From assembly GCA_020638175.1 (NCBI GenBank), contig JACKJA010000002.1:1240001-1304000 (forward strand): 64,000 nucleotides of DNA, in the 5' to 3' direction. Every line of letters begins with the position of its first letter. Within the stretch, counting starts at the first letter, position 1. This document shows positions 51,216 through 59,312 of this stretch, in pieces. Both the position numbers and the translations under genes were made by a program. The notes under the pieces are model-generated. The model saw only the letters and a program-made list of their open reading frames with translations. It was not told the origin of the DNA and ran no database searches. Source of the stretch: Rhodospirillales bacterium (lineage in GTDB: Bacteria > Pseudomonadota > Alphaproteobacteria > Micavibrionales > Micavibrionaceae).

Positions 51216-52228
51216 GCCAGTTCTATTCCAAAACAACGCTGGTAATATTCAGCGACAATCGGGCGCTCGGTTTCATCGCATTTGTTCAGGAAGGACAGGC
51301 GAAACGCCATTTCCCTGTCTTTGAAAATTTGAGTGTTTTCAATCCAGCTAATCACGGTTCGCGGGCTCATGACAGTGGAAATATCGCCGTTGACGAATCC
51401 CTGCCGGGTCAGCGAAGCCATTTTAATCATGGCGTCGATTTCTTCCTTGCCTTTGGCATTGTCCATGTCTTCGAACTTGGCCAGCATGATGTCCATCTCG
51501 TGATCGTGGTCCAGATAGTTCAGCGTCACGAGGATATTCCACCGATCGAGCTGCGCCTGGTTCATCTGCTGCGAGCCATGATAAAGGCCCGTCGTATCGC
51601 CCAGACCGATCGTATTCGCCGTGGCAAACAGGCGAAAGGCCGGGTGTGGACGAATCACTTTGTTCTGGTCGAGCAGGGTCAGGCGCCCTTCAGCTTCCAG
51701 AACACGCTGGATTACAAACATAACGTCTGGCCGCCCGGCGTCGTACTCGTCGAACACCAGCGCCACCGGGTTTTGCAACGCCCAGGGCAAAAGGCCTTCC
51801 TTGTATTCGGTAATCTGCTTTCCTTCTTTCAGGACGATCATGTCCTTGCCCAGCAAATCGAGACGGCTGACGTGAGAGTCGAGGTTAATCCGCACACACG
51901 GCCAGTTCAGACGCGCCGCGACCTGTTCGATGTGCGACGATTTGCCTGTACCATGATAGCCTTGGACCATTACGCGGCGGTTATGCTCGAACCCGGCCAG
52001 AATGGCCATCGTCGTATCAGGATCGAACTGGTAAGTCGGGTCGATTTTCGGGATGTTCAAATTCGTGTCGTCGCTAAAGCCGTTCACAACCCAGTCAATA
52101 TCAATGCCGAATGTTTCCCGGACATTAAATTTCTTGTCGGGGATACTCGTATATTTACCTTCCTTCTGCTTGATCTGGGTCAGGTCAAACGAGGCGGCGA
52201 TTGGTTCCTTGTCGATATTCTCGGTCAT
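51212..52228 (-). CDS. cobS: Cobaltochelatase subunit CobS
   Basis: AAA+ ATPase of the MoxR/CobS class that partners CobT. The 338-residue protein shows Walker A GYHGTGKSS at about 90-98, LDLLGKDMIVLKEGKQ, Walker B VALVFDEYDAGRPDVM and the arginine-bearing NQAQLDRWN. Length agrees with CobS of rhizobia. It lies 3 bp downstream of the J-domain gene, an order common in alphaproteobacteria, but is separated from cobT by a small opposing gene. Confidence 0.95.
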   Translation of the reverse strand: MTENIDKEPIAASFDLTQIKQKEGKYTSIPDKKFNVRETFGIDIDWVVNGFSDDTNLNIPKIDPTYQFDPDTTMAILAGFEHNRRVMVQGYHGTGKSSHIEQVAARLNWPCVRINLDSHVSRLDLLGKDMIVLKEGKQITEYKEGLLPWALQNPVALVFDEYDAGRPDVMFVIQRVLEAEGRLTLLDQNKVIRPHPAFRLFATANTIGLGDTTGLYHGSQQMNQAQLDRWNILVTLNYLDHDHEMDIMLAKFEDMDNAKGKEEIDAMIKMASLTRQGFVNGDISTVMSPRTVISWIENTQIFKDREMAFRLSFLNKCDETERPIVAEYYQRCFGIELA

Positions 52229-52231
52229 GTT

Positions 52232-52834
52232 TTATGAGCGCTCCGGTAGATCTTCAAATTTCTCATAGGCCAGCTTTAATATGGTATAGGCCATATTGAT
52301 GCGTTTGAGAAGTTCTTCGGACTCTGGATTGTTTTTGTTCAGGTCCGGATGGTGTTGTTTTGCCAGCGTCCGATAACGCAACTTGATCCTGTCGAGGGTC
52401 AGGGGTGGTTCCAGCCCCATAATAGCCATGGCGTCATATTCCGGGGTCGTGTAGGCAGGGCCTGTGGCCTCTGCCTTGTCCTGTCCGGGGTCTTTTTCCG
52501 TGTAGTGATAGTTTTGCCAGGCTCGTCGATAGAGGTTTTCTTCCAGACCGGCAAAGCCGTCATAGCGCCATGTTGGCCGCTCTCCGGTCATAGAGCTGAC
52601 GATGTGATCTTCGATATCGCATTGCGCCATACCGGAAAAAAAGTTCCACGCCCGGTTGTATTCTTGTACATGTTCCAGACAAAAGTGGTAGTATTCATTA
52701 AGCAGTCGGTCTTTCGGGGCTTTAAAATCCCCGGCGGCAGGACACCCGGGCATGTCACAGGAAGGGGCTGTCTTTGCCTCTGTCTGTGGTGTTTCGAATT
52801 CAGGAGAGTTTCGTTTCAGGCGTATTCTGGGCAT
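52232..52834 (-). CDS. J-domain protein with N-terminal Cys/His cluster
   Basis: Co-chaperone-like protein of 200 residues. The C-terminal ~70 residues form a J domain (YDAMAIMGLEPPLTLDRIKLRYR, HPD at 161-163). The N-terminal region has C26, C31, C52 and H55 (SCDMPGC, HFCLEH), which may bind zinc, followed by an aromatic helix EYNRAWNFFSGM. The type is common in alphaproteobacteria immediately before cobS, suggesting a chaperone link to cobaltochelatase assembly, though this is inference. Confidence 0.88.
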   Translation of the reverse strand: MPRIRLKRNSPEFETPQTEAKTAPSCDMPGCPAAGDFKAPKDRLLNEYYHFCLEHVQEYNRAWNFFSGMAQCDIEDHIVSSMTGERPTWRYDGFAGLEENLYRRAWQNYHYTEKDPGQDKAEATGPAYTTPEYDAMAIMGLEPPLTLDRIKLRYRTLAKQHHPDLNKNNPESEELLKRINMAYTILKLAYEKFEDLPERS

Positions 52835-53012
52835 CGTCCCCGGATTATGATAGCCCGCAGGGCATATAGCAAGTGTAACATCTGGACAGCGTTACTTTTT
52901 TGAATGTTTAAATAGATGAAGGGAACAATATCACCCTAGGGTTGTGTTATTCGAAAAAAATGTTATCATCGCGTGTGTCATTATCGTTTTTTCAAAGTGT
53001 AGAGACAGAAAA

Positions 53013-53432
53013 ATGAAAAATCATAGCGAAGCCAGACCCCCCAGTTCCTTGGTTAGCCGGAATATAACAATTCTGGGGCGACGAACGTCCATTCGTCTGG
53101 AACCTGAAATGTGGGGCGCTTTACGGGATATCGCGGGCAGAGAAAAATGCCGTATTCATGATATTTGCTCGTTGGTTCATATGAGGAAAAATAGTGATAC
53201 GTCTTTGACGGCGGCTATTCGTGTCTTCTTAATGCTCTATTATCGAGCGGCGGCGACTGACGAAGGTCACAGAAAAGCCGGTCATGGTCATTTTGAACGA
53301 ATGCTCAGTCGTGCCCAGATGTCGGAAGGGGACCGCACCTTATGGGACAACCGGAAAGTCCGTAAATTAGGAAGCCGTAGCGTGTCCAGTCAGGACGAAG
53401 CGCTGCCATCAAAACGTCTGGCGCATAATTAA
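53013..53432 (+). CDS. Ribbon-helix-helix domain protein (RHH_4 type)
   Basis: A 139-residue protein with a ribbon-helix-helix fold near residues 15-75: strand RNITILGRRTSIRLEPEMW, then helices ALRDIAGREKCRIHDICSLVHM and SLTAAIRVFLMLYYRA. This resembles the RHH_4 family of putative DNA-binding proteins in alphaproteobacteria. The C-terminal half is basic and disordered. ATG 53013 is chosen, as sequence before it is not family-like. It is convergent with accA. Confidence 0.82.
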   Translation: MKNHSEARPPSSLVSRNITILGRRTSIRLEPEMWGALRDIAGREKCRIHDICSLVHMRKNSDTSLTAAIRVFLMLYYRAAATDEGHRKAGHGHFERMLSRAQMSEGDRTLWDNRKVRKLGSRSVSSQDEALPSKRLAHN

Positions 53433-53435
53433 AAT

Positions 53436-54383
53436 CTAGGCGGCCCGTCCCATGGCCAGAAACTTCTGGCGGCGTTTCTGTTTCAGGGATTCGCCATCCT
53501 CGGGGCACAGTTTTTGCAGTGATTTTTCGATATGATTCCCGACGGATTCTATGGTTTCGGCTTTGTTGCGGTGCGCGCCGCCAATCGGCTCGGCGATGAT
53601 CCCGTCGATCAGCTTGAGTTCGTACATGTCCTGGGCCGTCATTTTCAGGGCCGCCGAGGCATCGTTGGCATGCGACGCGCTCCGCCAGAGAATAGAGGCA
53701 CAGCCCTCAGGGGAGATGACGGAATAAACGGCATGCTCCAGCATCAGGATTTTGTCGGCTGCCGCAATCGCGATAGCCCCGCCGGAGCCGCCCTCACCGA
53801 TGATCGTCGATACGATCGGTGTTTTTAATTGCAGGCAGACCTCGATGGATTTGGCAATAGCTTCGGCTTGCCCCCGTTCTTCGGCGCCAACGCCGGGGTA
53901 GGCCCCTGCCGTATCGACAAGTGTAATAACCGGCAAGCCAAATTGTTCAGCCATTTTCATCAGGCGCTGAGCTTTGCGGTATCCCTCGGGCCGCGCCATG
54001 CCAAAATTATGTTTGATCCGGCTGGCGGTGTCCGCGCCTTTTTCCTGCCCCAGAATAACGCAGGAACGTCCGCGAAACCGTCCCAGCCCACCGGGCATGG
54101 CATGGTCTTCGGCAAAATTACGATCACCGGCCAGCGGTGTGAAATCCTCGATCAGGCCTGCCACATAATCCATGAAATGGGGGCGCTCCTGATGCCGGGC
54201 GACCTGAACTTTCTGTTGTGGTGTGAGCTTGCTGTAAATCTGGACCAGAAGTCTTTCCGCCTTGGTTTGCATGCGGTTGATTTCATCCGATATGTTGATA
54301 TCGCCGTCGCTGTGCACTTTGCGGAGTTCTGCAATTTTAGCTTCCAGTTCCAGAACCGGTTTTTCAAACTCAAGCTTGCTCAT
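53436..54383 (-). CDS. accA: Acetyl-CoA carboxylase, carboxyltransferase alpha subunit
   Basis: Transfers carboxylate from biotin to acetyl-CoA, together with AccD, to make malonyl-CoA. The 315-residue product has the family start EFEKPVLELEAKIAELR, ERPHFMDYVAGL, DTAGAYPGVGAEERGQAEAI and IGEGGSGGAIAIAAAD. Length is normal. It follows xerD by 117 bp, with a perfect hairpin between; this pairing is frequent in alphaproteobacteria. Confidence 0.97.
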   Translation of the reverse strand: MSKLEFEKPVLELEAKIAELRKVHSDGDINISDEINRMQTKAERLLVQIYSKLTPQQKVQVARHQERPHFMDYVAGLIEDFTPLAGDRNFAEDHAMPGGLGRFRGRSCVILGQEKGADTASRIKHNFGMARPEGYRKAQRLMKMAEQFGLPVITLVDTAGAYPGVGAEERGQAEAIAKSIEVCLQLKTPIVSTIIGEGGSGGAIAIAAADKILMLEHAVYSVISPEGCASILWRSASHANDASAALKMTAQDMYELKLIDGIIAEPIGGAHRNKAETIESVGNHIEKSLQKLCPEDGESLKQKRRQKFLAMGRAA

Positions 54384-54428
54384 AAAAATCTCACTGATTA
54401 TTTCTTTGAAAGGAGATACATAGCAAAT

Positions 54429-54461
54429 CAGGCAGACATATTCAAACCGAATGTCTGCCTG
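54429..54461 (-). terminator. Hairpin between xerD and accA, possible terminator
   Basis: A perfect 11-bp stem (54429-54439 with 54451-54461) and 11-base loop. The T-run on either side is weak, so it could be a terminator for xerD, a processing site or an RNA stabiliser for accA. Confidence 0.45.
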
Positions 54462-54500
54462 AGAAGAATGTTTTGTTATCGGCGGACCGCCACGGCGTTC

Positions 54501-55496
54501 CTATTTGGAGCCGGAACCGCTTTTAGACAGCGGATGCTTGTCTTCCACGGTCTTTTTCGCTTTTTCACCAATAATGTGCGTGTAAATCTGCGTCGTGGCG
54601 ATATCGGCATGCCCCAGCATTTTCTGTACGGAGCGCAAGTCGGCACCGCGAGACAAAAGATGCGTAGCAAAAGCGTGCCGCAAGATGTGCGGGCTGACGC
54701 AGCCGGCTTCAATGCCCGCACGGTCAGCCAGATCCTTCAGGAGCTGGGCAAAACGTTGACGTGTCAGGTGACCGCTTTCCGATGTACGGGACGGGAACAG
54801 CCATTGAGCCTGCACGCCCTGATTTTCGCCGCCAATAAACTGGCTGCGGATTTCAATATAGTTTTTCAAGGCTTTCTGGGCCGGCTCGGACAGGGGAACC
54901 ATGCGTTCCCGGCCGCCTTTGCCTTCAACCATCAGGAACTGGACATCTTCACCGATAGCAGACATCGGCAAGCCAACCAGTTCGGAAACCCGAAGGCCCG
55001 TGGCATACAGCATTTCCAGTAAGCAAACCAGACGGACACTGTCGCCGCCGCCGCCTTGAGCCGCGGTTTCGATCAAGTTCGTAACTTCTGCTTCGCTCAG
55101 GGTTTTCGGCAATGTGCGCGTTTGTTTCGGGCTTTCGACGGTCGAGGTCGGATCGTCCTTGCGCGCATTTTCAGAAATCAGGTAGCGGTAGAACTGACGC
55201 AGAGCCGACAAACGACGTGCCACAGTCCGGGAAGCAATTTGTGCTTTGTTCTGTCCTTTTACATGGATCTTGTTGCCAAGTTCTTTAAGGTAAGATTTGA
55301 TTTCATCGGTCGAGGCATCGACGACTTCGATCTTTTTCTTGTCACGCAGCCAGAGGCTGAAGTCGGCAAGATCTCTCCAGTATGCCTGACGAGTGTTCAT
55401 GGCAGCGCCACGTTCTGTGGTCAGCATATCCAGAAAGGAATCGACCAACGGGTGTAAATCAGGTTTCGGCATTGCCGGACGTCCAGGACGTGCCAT
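54501..55496 (-). CDS. xerD: Site-specific tyrosine recombinase XerD
   Basis: Resolves chromosome dimers at dif with XerC. The 331 residues show an N-terminal SAM-like core-binding domain and the catalytic set R (TGLRVSEL), K (VEGKGGRER), HxxR (PHILRHAF), H (MLGHADI) and the nucleophile Tyr in TTQIYTHI. AAGGAGAC precedes ATG 55496. The context, next to accA and without att-like repeats or phage genes, points to housekeeping XerD rather than a mobile integrase. Confidence 0.93.
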   Translation of the reverse strand: MARPGRPAMPKPDLHPLVDSFLDMLTTERGAAMNTRQAYWRDLADFSLWLRDKKKIEVVDASTDEIKSYLKELGNKIHVKGQNKAQIASRTVARRLSALRQFYRYLISENARKDDPTSTVESPKQTRTLPKTLSEAEVTNLIETAAQGGGGDSVRLVCLLEMLYATGLRVSELVGLPMSAIGEDVQFLMVEGKGGRERMVPLSEPAQKALKNYIEIRSQFIGGENQGVQAQWLFPSRTSESGHLTRQRFAQLLKDLADRAGIEAGCVSPHILRHAFATHLLSRGADLRSVQKMLGHADIATTQIYTHIIGEKAKKTVEDKHPLSKSGSGSK

Positions 55497-55507
55497 CTTT
55501 TGTCTCC

Positions 55508-57292
55508 TTATTTATTATCAAGGCTCAATATTACTTCTTTTGTAAATAACTGAGCTTCTTTTATTAGCCCCACAAAGGTATAACTGTCTAGTATTTCCTG
55601 CATTAATTCACCGTTTATTTTTGCAGACGGTGTTTTCTTAAACAATATTCCACTTAACAGGACAACTTCGCCGGTATGGCCTTTTTTGGCCGCCGTCCGT
55701 AGTCGTTGCACTAAACTCTCAGATGGCATTACATAATCTTCGCCAAAAGTCAAGCCTTCCGGGTTTTCATAAAAGCTATCGGCGTCAATATTATGTAATT
55801 TCGCGTCCGTGTCAAGTTTTTCAAACAAGGCATGGAGGATAGCGTGTTGATAAGGTGATAAGGCATTGTAATCAAAGGATATGTCTTTATCCTCTCCGGC
55901 GGGTAATGCCGGGGGTTGATGGCCGACGACCCCGGCGGCATACAACAGAAAAAGCGAAACATCGTCTTGGTTATTTTCTGAAGATAACTGCGCGCGCCAG
56001 AAATCGCGCCACGAATCCGGTAAGGGAGAATCGGTCAGCAGCAATAAATGCAATGCGGCGCGTACGGCCTTTTCCGAAGACAATGTTTCCGGCGGCGTTG
56101 ACCGGATAATGTCGGCAAAAGGCAACAGGGACACCAGCCCGTACCGGTTGCCTTCCCGCAGGGTTTTGACGATCAGTGTACTGTCAATTTCACCGTGGAT
56201 TTTCCGGAGCGTTTGATACAAATAGGGCAGACGTTTCCAGCCGGCTATGTCGTCAAGCAGCGTGCCGGGCAGAGGAGCCTCCGTCTCAATAATCGGGAAG
56301 GCAACAGATTCGTAGAACTCTTCCAAATCATCTTGATGACGCAGCCCCGCCTTTACGGCGGCAATTAGAAAACGCATCCGCAAGCCGGGCGGTAGCCCTT
56401 TATCCTGCAGGGCCACAGCCAAAATAAAAGGCGGCAGCGACAGGGTGTCTTCTTCGGTCAGGCGGCTGTAGTTTATCCGTCCGGAGGCCGAGAGAATGCC
56501 GTACGTTAGAAGAGGAAGGGTTTGCAACTGGTCCACAGTTTGCGGCGTGAAAACGTAGTTATCGCCATAAATAAATTTATCGAGAAGAGGATAAGCAGCC
56601 GTTTTTTCTTCGCCGTCTTTTGAGGCTTCCGGTTCTGCAACGGGTAAATCATTGATAATCCGGCAGGCGTTATCAAGACCGGACCAGAACGCTGCGGAAT
56701 CAAAGTCTGGGTCCACGCTACGGGAAAAACGGTCTTCCAGGGAAAAACCTTCCAGACAGGCCAGTGTTGGTTGCCCGCTGAACAAAAAGGCGAGGATGCC
56801 GGCACGGGCCAGCCGTTCGTGATAGGGGGGCTCCGTCATCCGGGTGTATAAGGTGGCGGCTTCCTCAAAAGCGCCAATCCGAATCAAGGCTTCCAGCCGC
56901 AGGGTCAGAAGGTCATGTCCGGGCTGGGGCCGTTTTGATTCTTTTACCATCCGGCTGTCGATCCGGCTGAGCAACACCCGTTTGACGGTGTCGTAAATAA
57001 CGGCATTTCCTATATCGCCGGGTAGATCAATCAGAGATGATTCGATGTCGGCGCGTTTCGTGCCGTCCCACAAGGTAAGGGGCAGGGCGTTAAAGCCGGG
57101 TTCATGGGTAAACCCCAATGATTCGAGCTGTGGAAGGTCAACATTGCCCAAATGGCTTGTGGGCGCTGATCCCGTATGCTTGCCCGGCATACTGCCGGCA
57201 AGTCGGTTTCCGGCCATTCCCGGTGCCGGGATAAAACCAAAAAGGGAAAAAATAAAACAGGAAATAATGGCAAAGCGTGTCGTTCGGGACAT
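55508..57292 (-). CDS. Large secreted protein of unknown function, 594 residues
   Basis: Begins with a signal peptide (MSRTTRFAIISCFIFSLFGF, then IPAPGMAG) at ATG 57292. The mature part is long and mainly helical, with repeated Leu-rich amphipathic segments suggestive of TPR/HEAT-like solenoids (LLTLRLEALIRIGAFEEAAT, MRFLIAAVKAGLRHQ). No domain is recognised and no cysteine pattern stands out. It lies 11 bp after a 48-residue membrane peptide gene, with aroK divergent from both. It is probably periplasmic. Confidence 0.8.
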   Translation of the reverse strand: MSRTTRFAIISCFIFSLFGFIPAPGMAGNRLAGSMPGKHTGSAPTSHLGNVDLPQLESLGFTHEPGFNALPLTLWDGTKRADIESSLIDLPGDIGNAVIYDTVKRVLLSRIDSRMVKESKRPQPGHDLLTLRLEALIRIGAFEEAATLYTRMTEPPYHERLARAGILAFLFSGQPTLACLEGFSLEDRFSRSVDPDFDSAAFWSGLDNACRIINDLPVAEPEASKDGEEKTAAYPLLDKFIYGDNYVFTPQTVDQLQTLPLLTYGILSASGRINYSRLTEEDTLSLPPFILAVALQDKGLPPGLRMRFLIAAVKAGLRHQDDLEEFYESVAFPIIETEAPLPGTLLDDIAGWKRLPYLYQTLRKIHGEIDSTLIVKTLREGNRYGLVSLLPFADIIRSTPPETLSSEKAVRAALHLLLLTDSPLPDSWRDFWRAQLSSENNQDDVSLFLLYAAGVVGHQPPALPAGEDKDISFDYNALSPYQHAILHALFEKLDTDAKLHNIDADSFYENPEGLTFGEDYVMPSESLVQRLRTAAKKGHTGEVVLLSGILFKKTPSAKINGELMQEILDSYTFVGLIKEAQLFTKEVILSLDNK

Positions 57293-57303
57293 GGGGGCTG
57301 CTT

Positions 57304-57450
57304 TTACTCTGGCGTTGAGAAAAACCGTTCGTTTGAAACAGTTTTTGTAATGGTCTGTTTTTCCAACGGTAGGTCGGTAACGGCGAAATAAGAAAAAACG
57401 CCGGCGAGGACGACAAGAACAAGAACAGTTATGACGACGGCTTTTTTCAT
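57304..57450 (-). CDS. 48-residue membrane peptide upstream of the large secreted protein
   Basis: Short frame reading MKKAVVITVLVLVVLAGVFS, then YFAVTDLPLEKQTITKTV and a polar end, with stop at 57304. The first 22 residues form one hydrophobic helix after two lysines, and the remainder is polar and probably periplasmic. The gene is 11 bp from the next start, so co-expression is likely. The ribosome-binding site is weak, but the amino-acid pattern is clearly protein-like and resembles small proteins I recall in this position near aroK in related bacteria. Confidence 0.7.
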   Translation of the reverse strand: MKKAVVITVLVLVVLAGVFSYFAVTDLPLEKQTITKTVSNERFFSTPE

Positions 57451-57584
57451 GCTCAGTTTGTTTTCGTTGTGACTTATTCTCCAGCGGGTGAAAAAACACC
57501 CTAATCAAAATAGAGACAGATGACAATGGGATAAGTTTTCCTGTGGTTTTCAAAAGGTTTTTTTCATGTCATAACAGGGATCGC

Positions 57585-58160
57585 ATGACTGATTTTGATA
57601 CAGATAAAATTTCCTATATTCGTCAGCGGCTGGACCGCCCCATTGTTTTGATCGGACTGATGGGCGCCGGGAAAAGCCGGATTGGCCGGATGTTGGGGCA
57701 CGCGCTGGAGATGTCGTTCGTCGATGCGGACGACGAAATCGAGTGTGCCGCCGGCATGAGTGTGAGCGAAATTTTCGAGCGCTATGGAGAACCTTATTTT
57801 CGTGACGGGGAAAAACGTGTGATGGCTCGCTTGCTGGGGGAAGGCGTGCAGGTGATCGCTGCCGGCGGCGGGGCCGTCATGACGCCGGAGACAGCAGATG
57901 CCATATGGAAAAAATCACTCTCGCTTTGGATAAAGGCGGATATCCCGGTGATCGTCGAGCGAACGGCGCGCAACGACCGGCGCCCGCTTTTGCAGACGGA
58001 AAACCCCGAAAAAGTGCTGAAAGAGCTGGCGGAGAAGCGCTATCCTGTTTATCAAAAGGCTGATATCGTTGTCGAAAGCGATGAGGGCAGCCCGGAAACT
58101 GTTCTGGCCCAAGCGATCGACAGGCTTTATGATTTTTTACATGAACAGCAAAGAACGTAA
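57585..58160 (+). CDS. aroK: Shikimate kinase
   Basis: Phosphorylates shikimate in the chorismate pathway. The 191-residue product has the P-loop GLMGAGKSRIG (24-34), the substrate loop DADDEIE, FRDGEKRV, the GGGAVM loop and the lid segment RNDRRPLLQ. ATG 57585 follows CAGGGA; an upstream in-frame extension is not kinase-like. It is the first gene of aroK-aroB-CNNM, with aroB 19 bp downstream. Confidence 0.96.
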   Translation: MTDFDTDKISYIRQRLDRPIVLIGLMGAGKSRIGRMLGHALEMSFVDADDEIECAAGMSVSEIFERYGEPYFRDGEKRVMARLLGEGVQVIAAGGGAVMTPETADAIWKKSLSLWIKADIPVIVERTARNDRRPLLQTENPEKVLKELAEKRYPVYQKADIVVESDEGSPETVLAQAIDRLYDFLHEQQRT

Positions 58161-58179
58161 TCGCAGGAATAATCTGTAA

Positions 58180-59310
58180 ATGAGTGAGCAGCATACTATC
58201 GCAGTCGATCTGGGCGACCGGTCCTATGACATTCATATCGGGCAGGAATTGCTGTCTGATATTACCGCCTACATTCCGTTGGATCTGACGGGACGGTCGT
58301 TGTTTGTCCTGACGGATGAAAATGTTTCCAATCCCCATGCGATGAAGGTTTACAGCGCCCTGAAACGGGCCTTGCCGGAAAGCATCCAGATGTTGGCGGT
58401 GTCGGCGGGCGAGCAAAGCAAATCATTTGAGACATACCAGAGCGTAATCAGCTGGATGCTGGATCATGGCGTAACGCGCCAGTCTGTTCTGGTGGCGGTC
58501 GGCGGCGGCGTGGTCGGTGATCTGGCGGGGTTCGCGGCGGCGACCGTTATGCGCGGCATCCCGTTTGTACAGGTGCCGACAACATTGCTGTCTCAGGTCG
58601 ACAGTTCCGTGGGCGGCAAAACCGGAATTAACGTGCCGCAGGGAAAAAATCTGGTCGGGGCGTTTTACCAGCCGGTCAGCGTTGTCTGCGATCTGGATAC
58701 GCTGACGACCTTACCGCGGCGGGAGCTGTTGGCGGGATACGCGGAAGTCGTCAAATACGGATTGATTAACGACCCGGAATTTTTCATCTGGCTGGAAAAA
58801 GAAAGCCCCAAACTGCTGGAGGGCGACCGGCAGGCTTTGGCCAAGGCTATCGAAACATCGTGCCGGAAAAAAACCGAGATCGTCGCACAGGACGAACGGG
58901 AAAGCGGCGTGCGCGCCTTGCTCAATCTGGGGCATACGTTCGGGCATGCGCTGGAAGCGGCAGCGGGGTATGACGGGCGGCTGCTGCATGGCGAAGCTGT
59001 CGCGATCGGAACCGTCATGGCTTATAACCTGTCGGCACGGCTGGGGCTGTGCCCGCACGAAGATGCTCGGCGTGTGCAGGATCATTTTGCGGCAGCAGGC
59101 CTGCCGACCAGGGCCGGCATGATCTTTCCGCCGCTTGAAAATATCGACGCGGAAGGGCTGGCGGCTCTCATGAAACATGATAAAAAGGCTACGGCACAAC
59201 GGATCAACTTCATTTTGACGCGCGGGGTCGGACGGGCCTTCATAGCGCCGGTGGATGATATGAACGACGTAAAAGAAATTTTGAACGAGTCTTTACAAGG
59301 GGCAGCATAA
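58180..59310 (+). CDS. aroB: 3-dehydroquinate synthase
   Basis: NAD-dependent second enzyme of the shikimate pathway, making 3-dehydroquinate from DAHP. The 376 residues have VAVGGGVVGDLAGFAAATVMRG, VPTTLLSQVDSSVGGKTGIN, the metal-binding LNLGHTFGHALE and HGEAVAIGTVMAY, plus a lysine-rich KHDKKAT motif near the C-terminus. It is coupled to aroK upstream and begins the order conserved in many alphaproteobacteria. Confidence 0.97.
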   Translation: MSEQHTIAVDLGDRSYDIHIGQELLSDITAYIPLDLTGRSLFVLTDENVSNPHAMKVYSALKRALPESIQMLAVSAGEQSKSFETYQSVISWMLDHGVTRQSVLVAVGGGVVGDLAGFAAATVMRGIPFVQVPTTLLSQVDSSVGGKTGINVPQGKNLVGAFYQPVSVVCDLDTLTTLPRRELLAGYAEVVKYGLINDPEFFIWLEKESPKLLEGDRQALAKAIETSCRKKTEIVAQDERESGVRALLNLGHTFGHALEAAAGYDGRLLHGEAVAIGTVMAYNLSARLGLCPHEDARRVQDHFAAAGLPTRAGMIFPPLENIDAEGLAALMKHDKKATAQRINFILTRGVGRAFIAPVDDMNDVKEILNESLQGAA

Positions 59311-59312
59311 AA

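Noticed and set aside
51164..52237. Long + strand frame (~357 residues) antisense to cobS
   Set aside because: It lies wholly over cobS in the complementary codon phase, has no start context and no recognisable domain; cobS explains the sequence.
53829..55022. Frame of ~397 residues spanning accA, the intergenic gap and xerD on the opposite strand
   Set aside because: It runs through two unrelated conserved genes and a hairpin, so it cannot be a real gene.
54501..55496. Mobile-element integrase
   Set aside because: The protein is XerD-like, next to accA as in related genomes, with no tRNA target, direct repeats or phage genes nearby.
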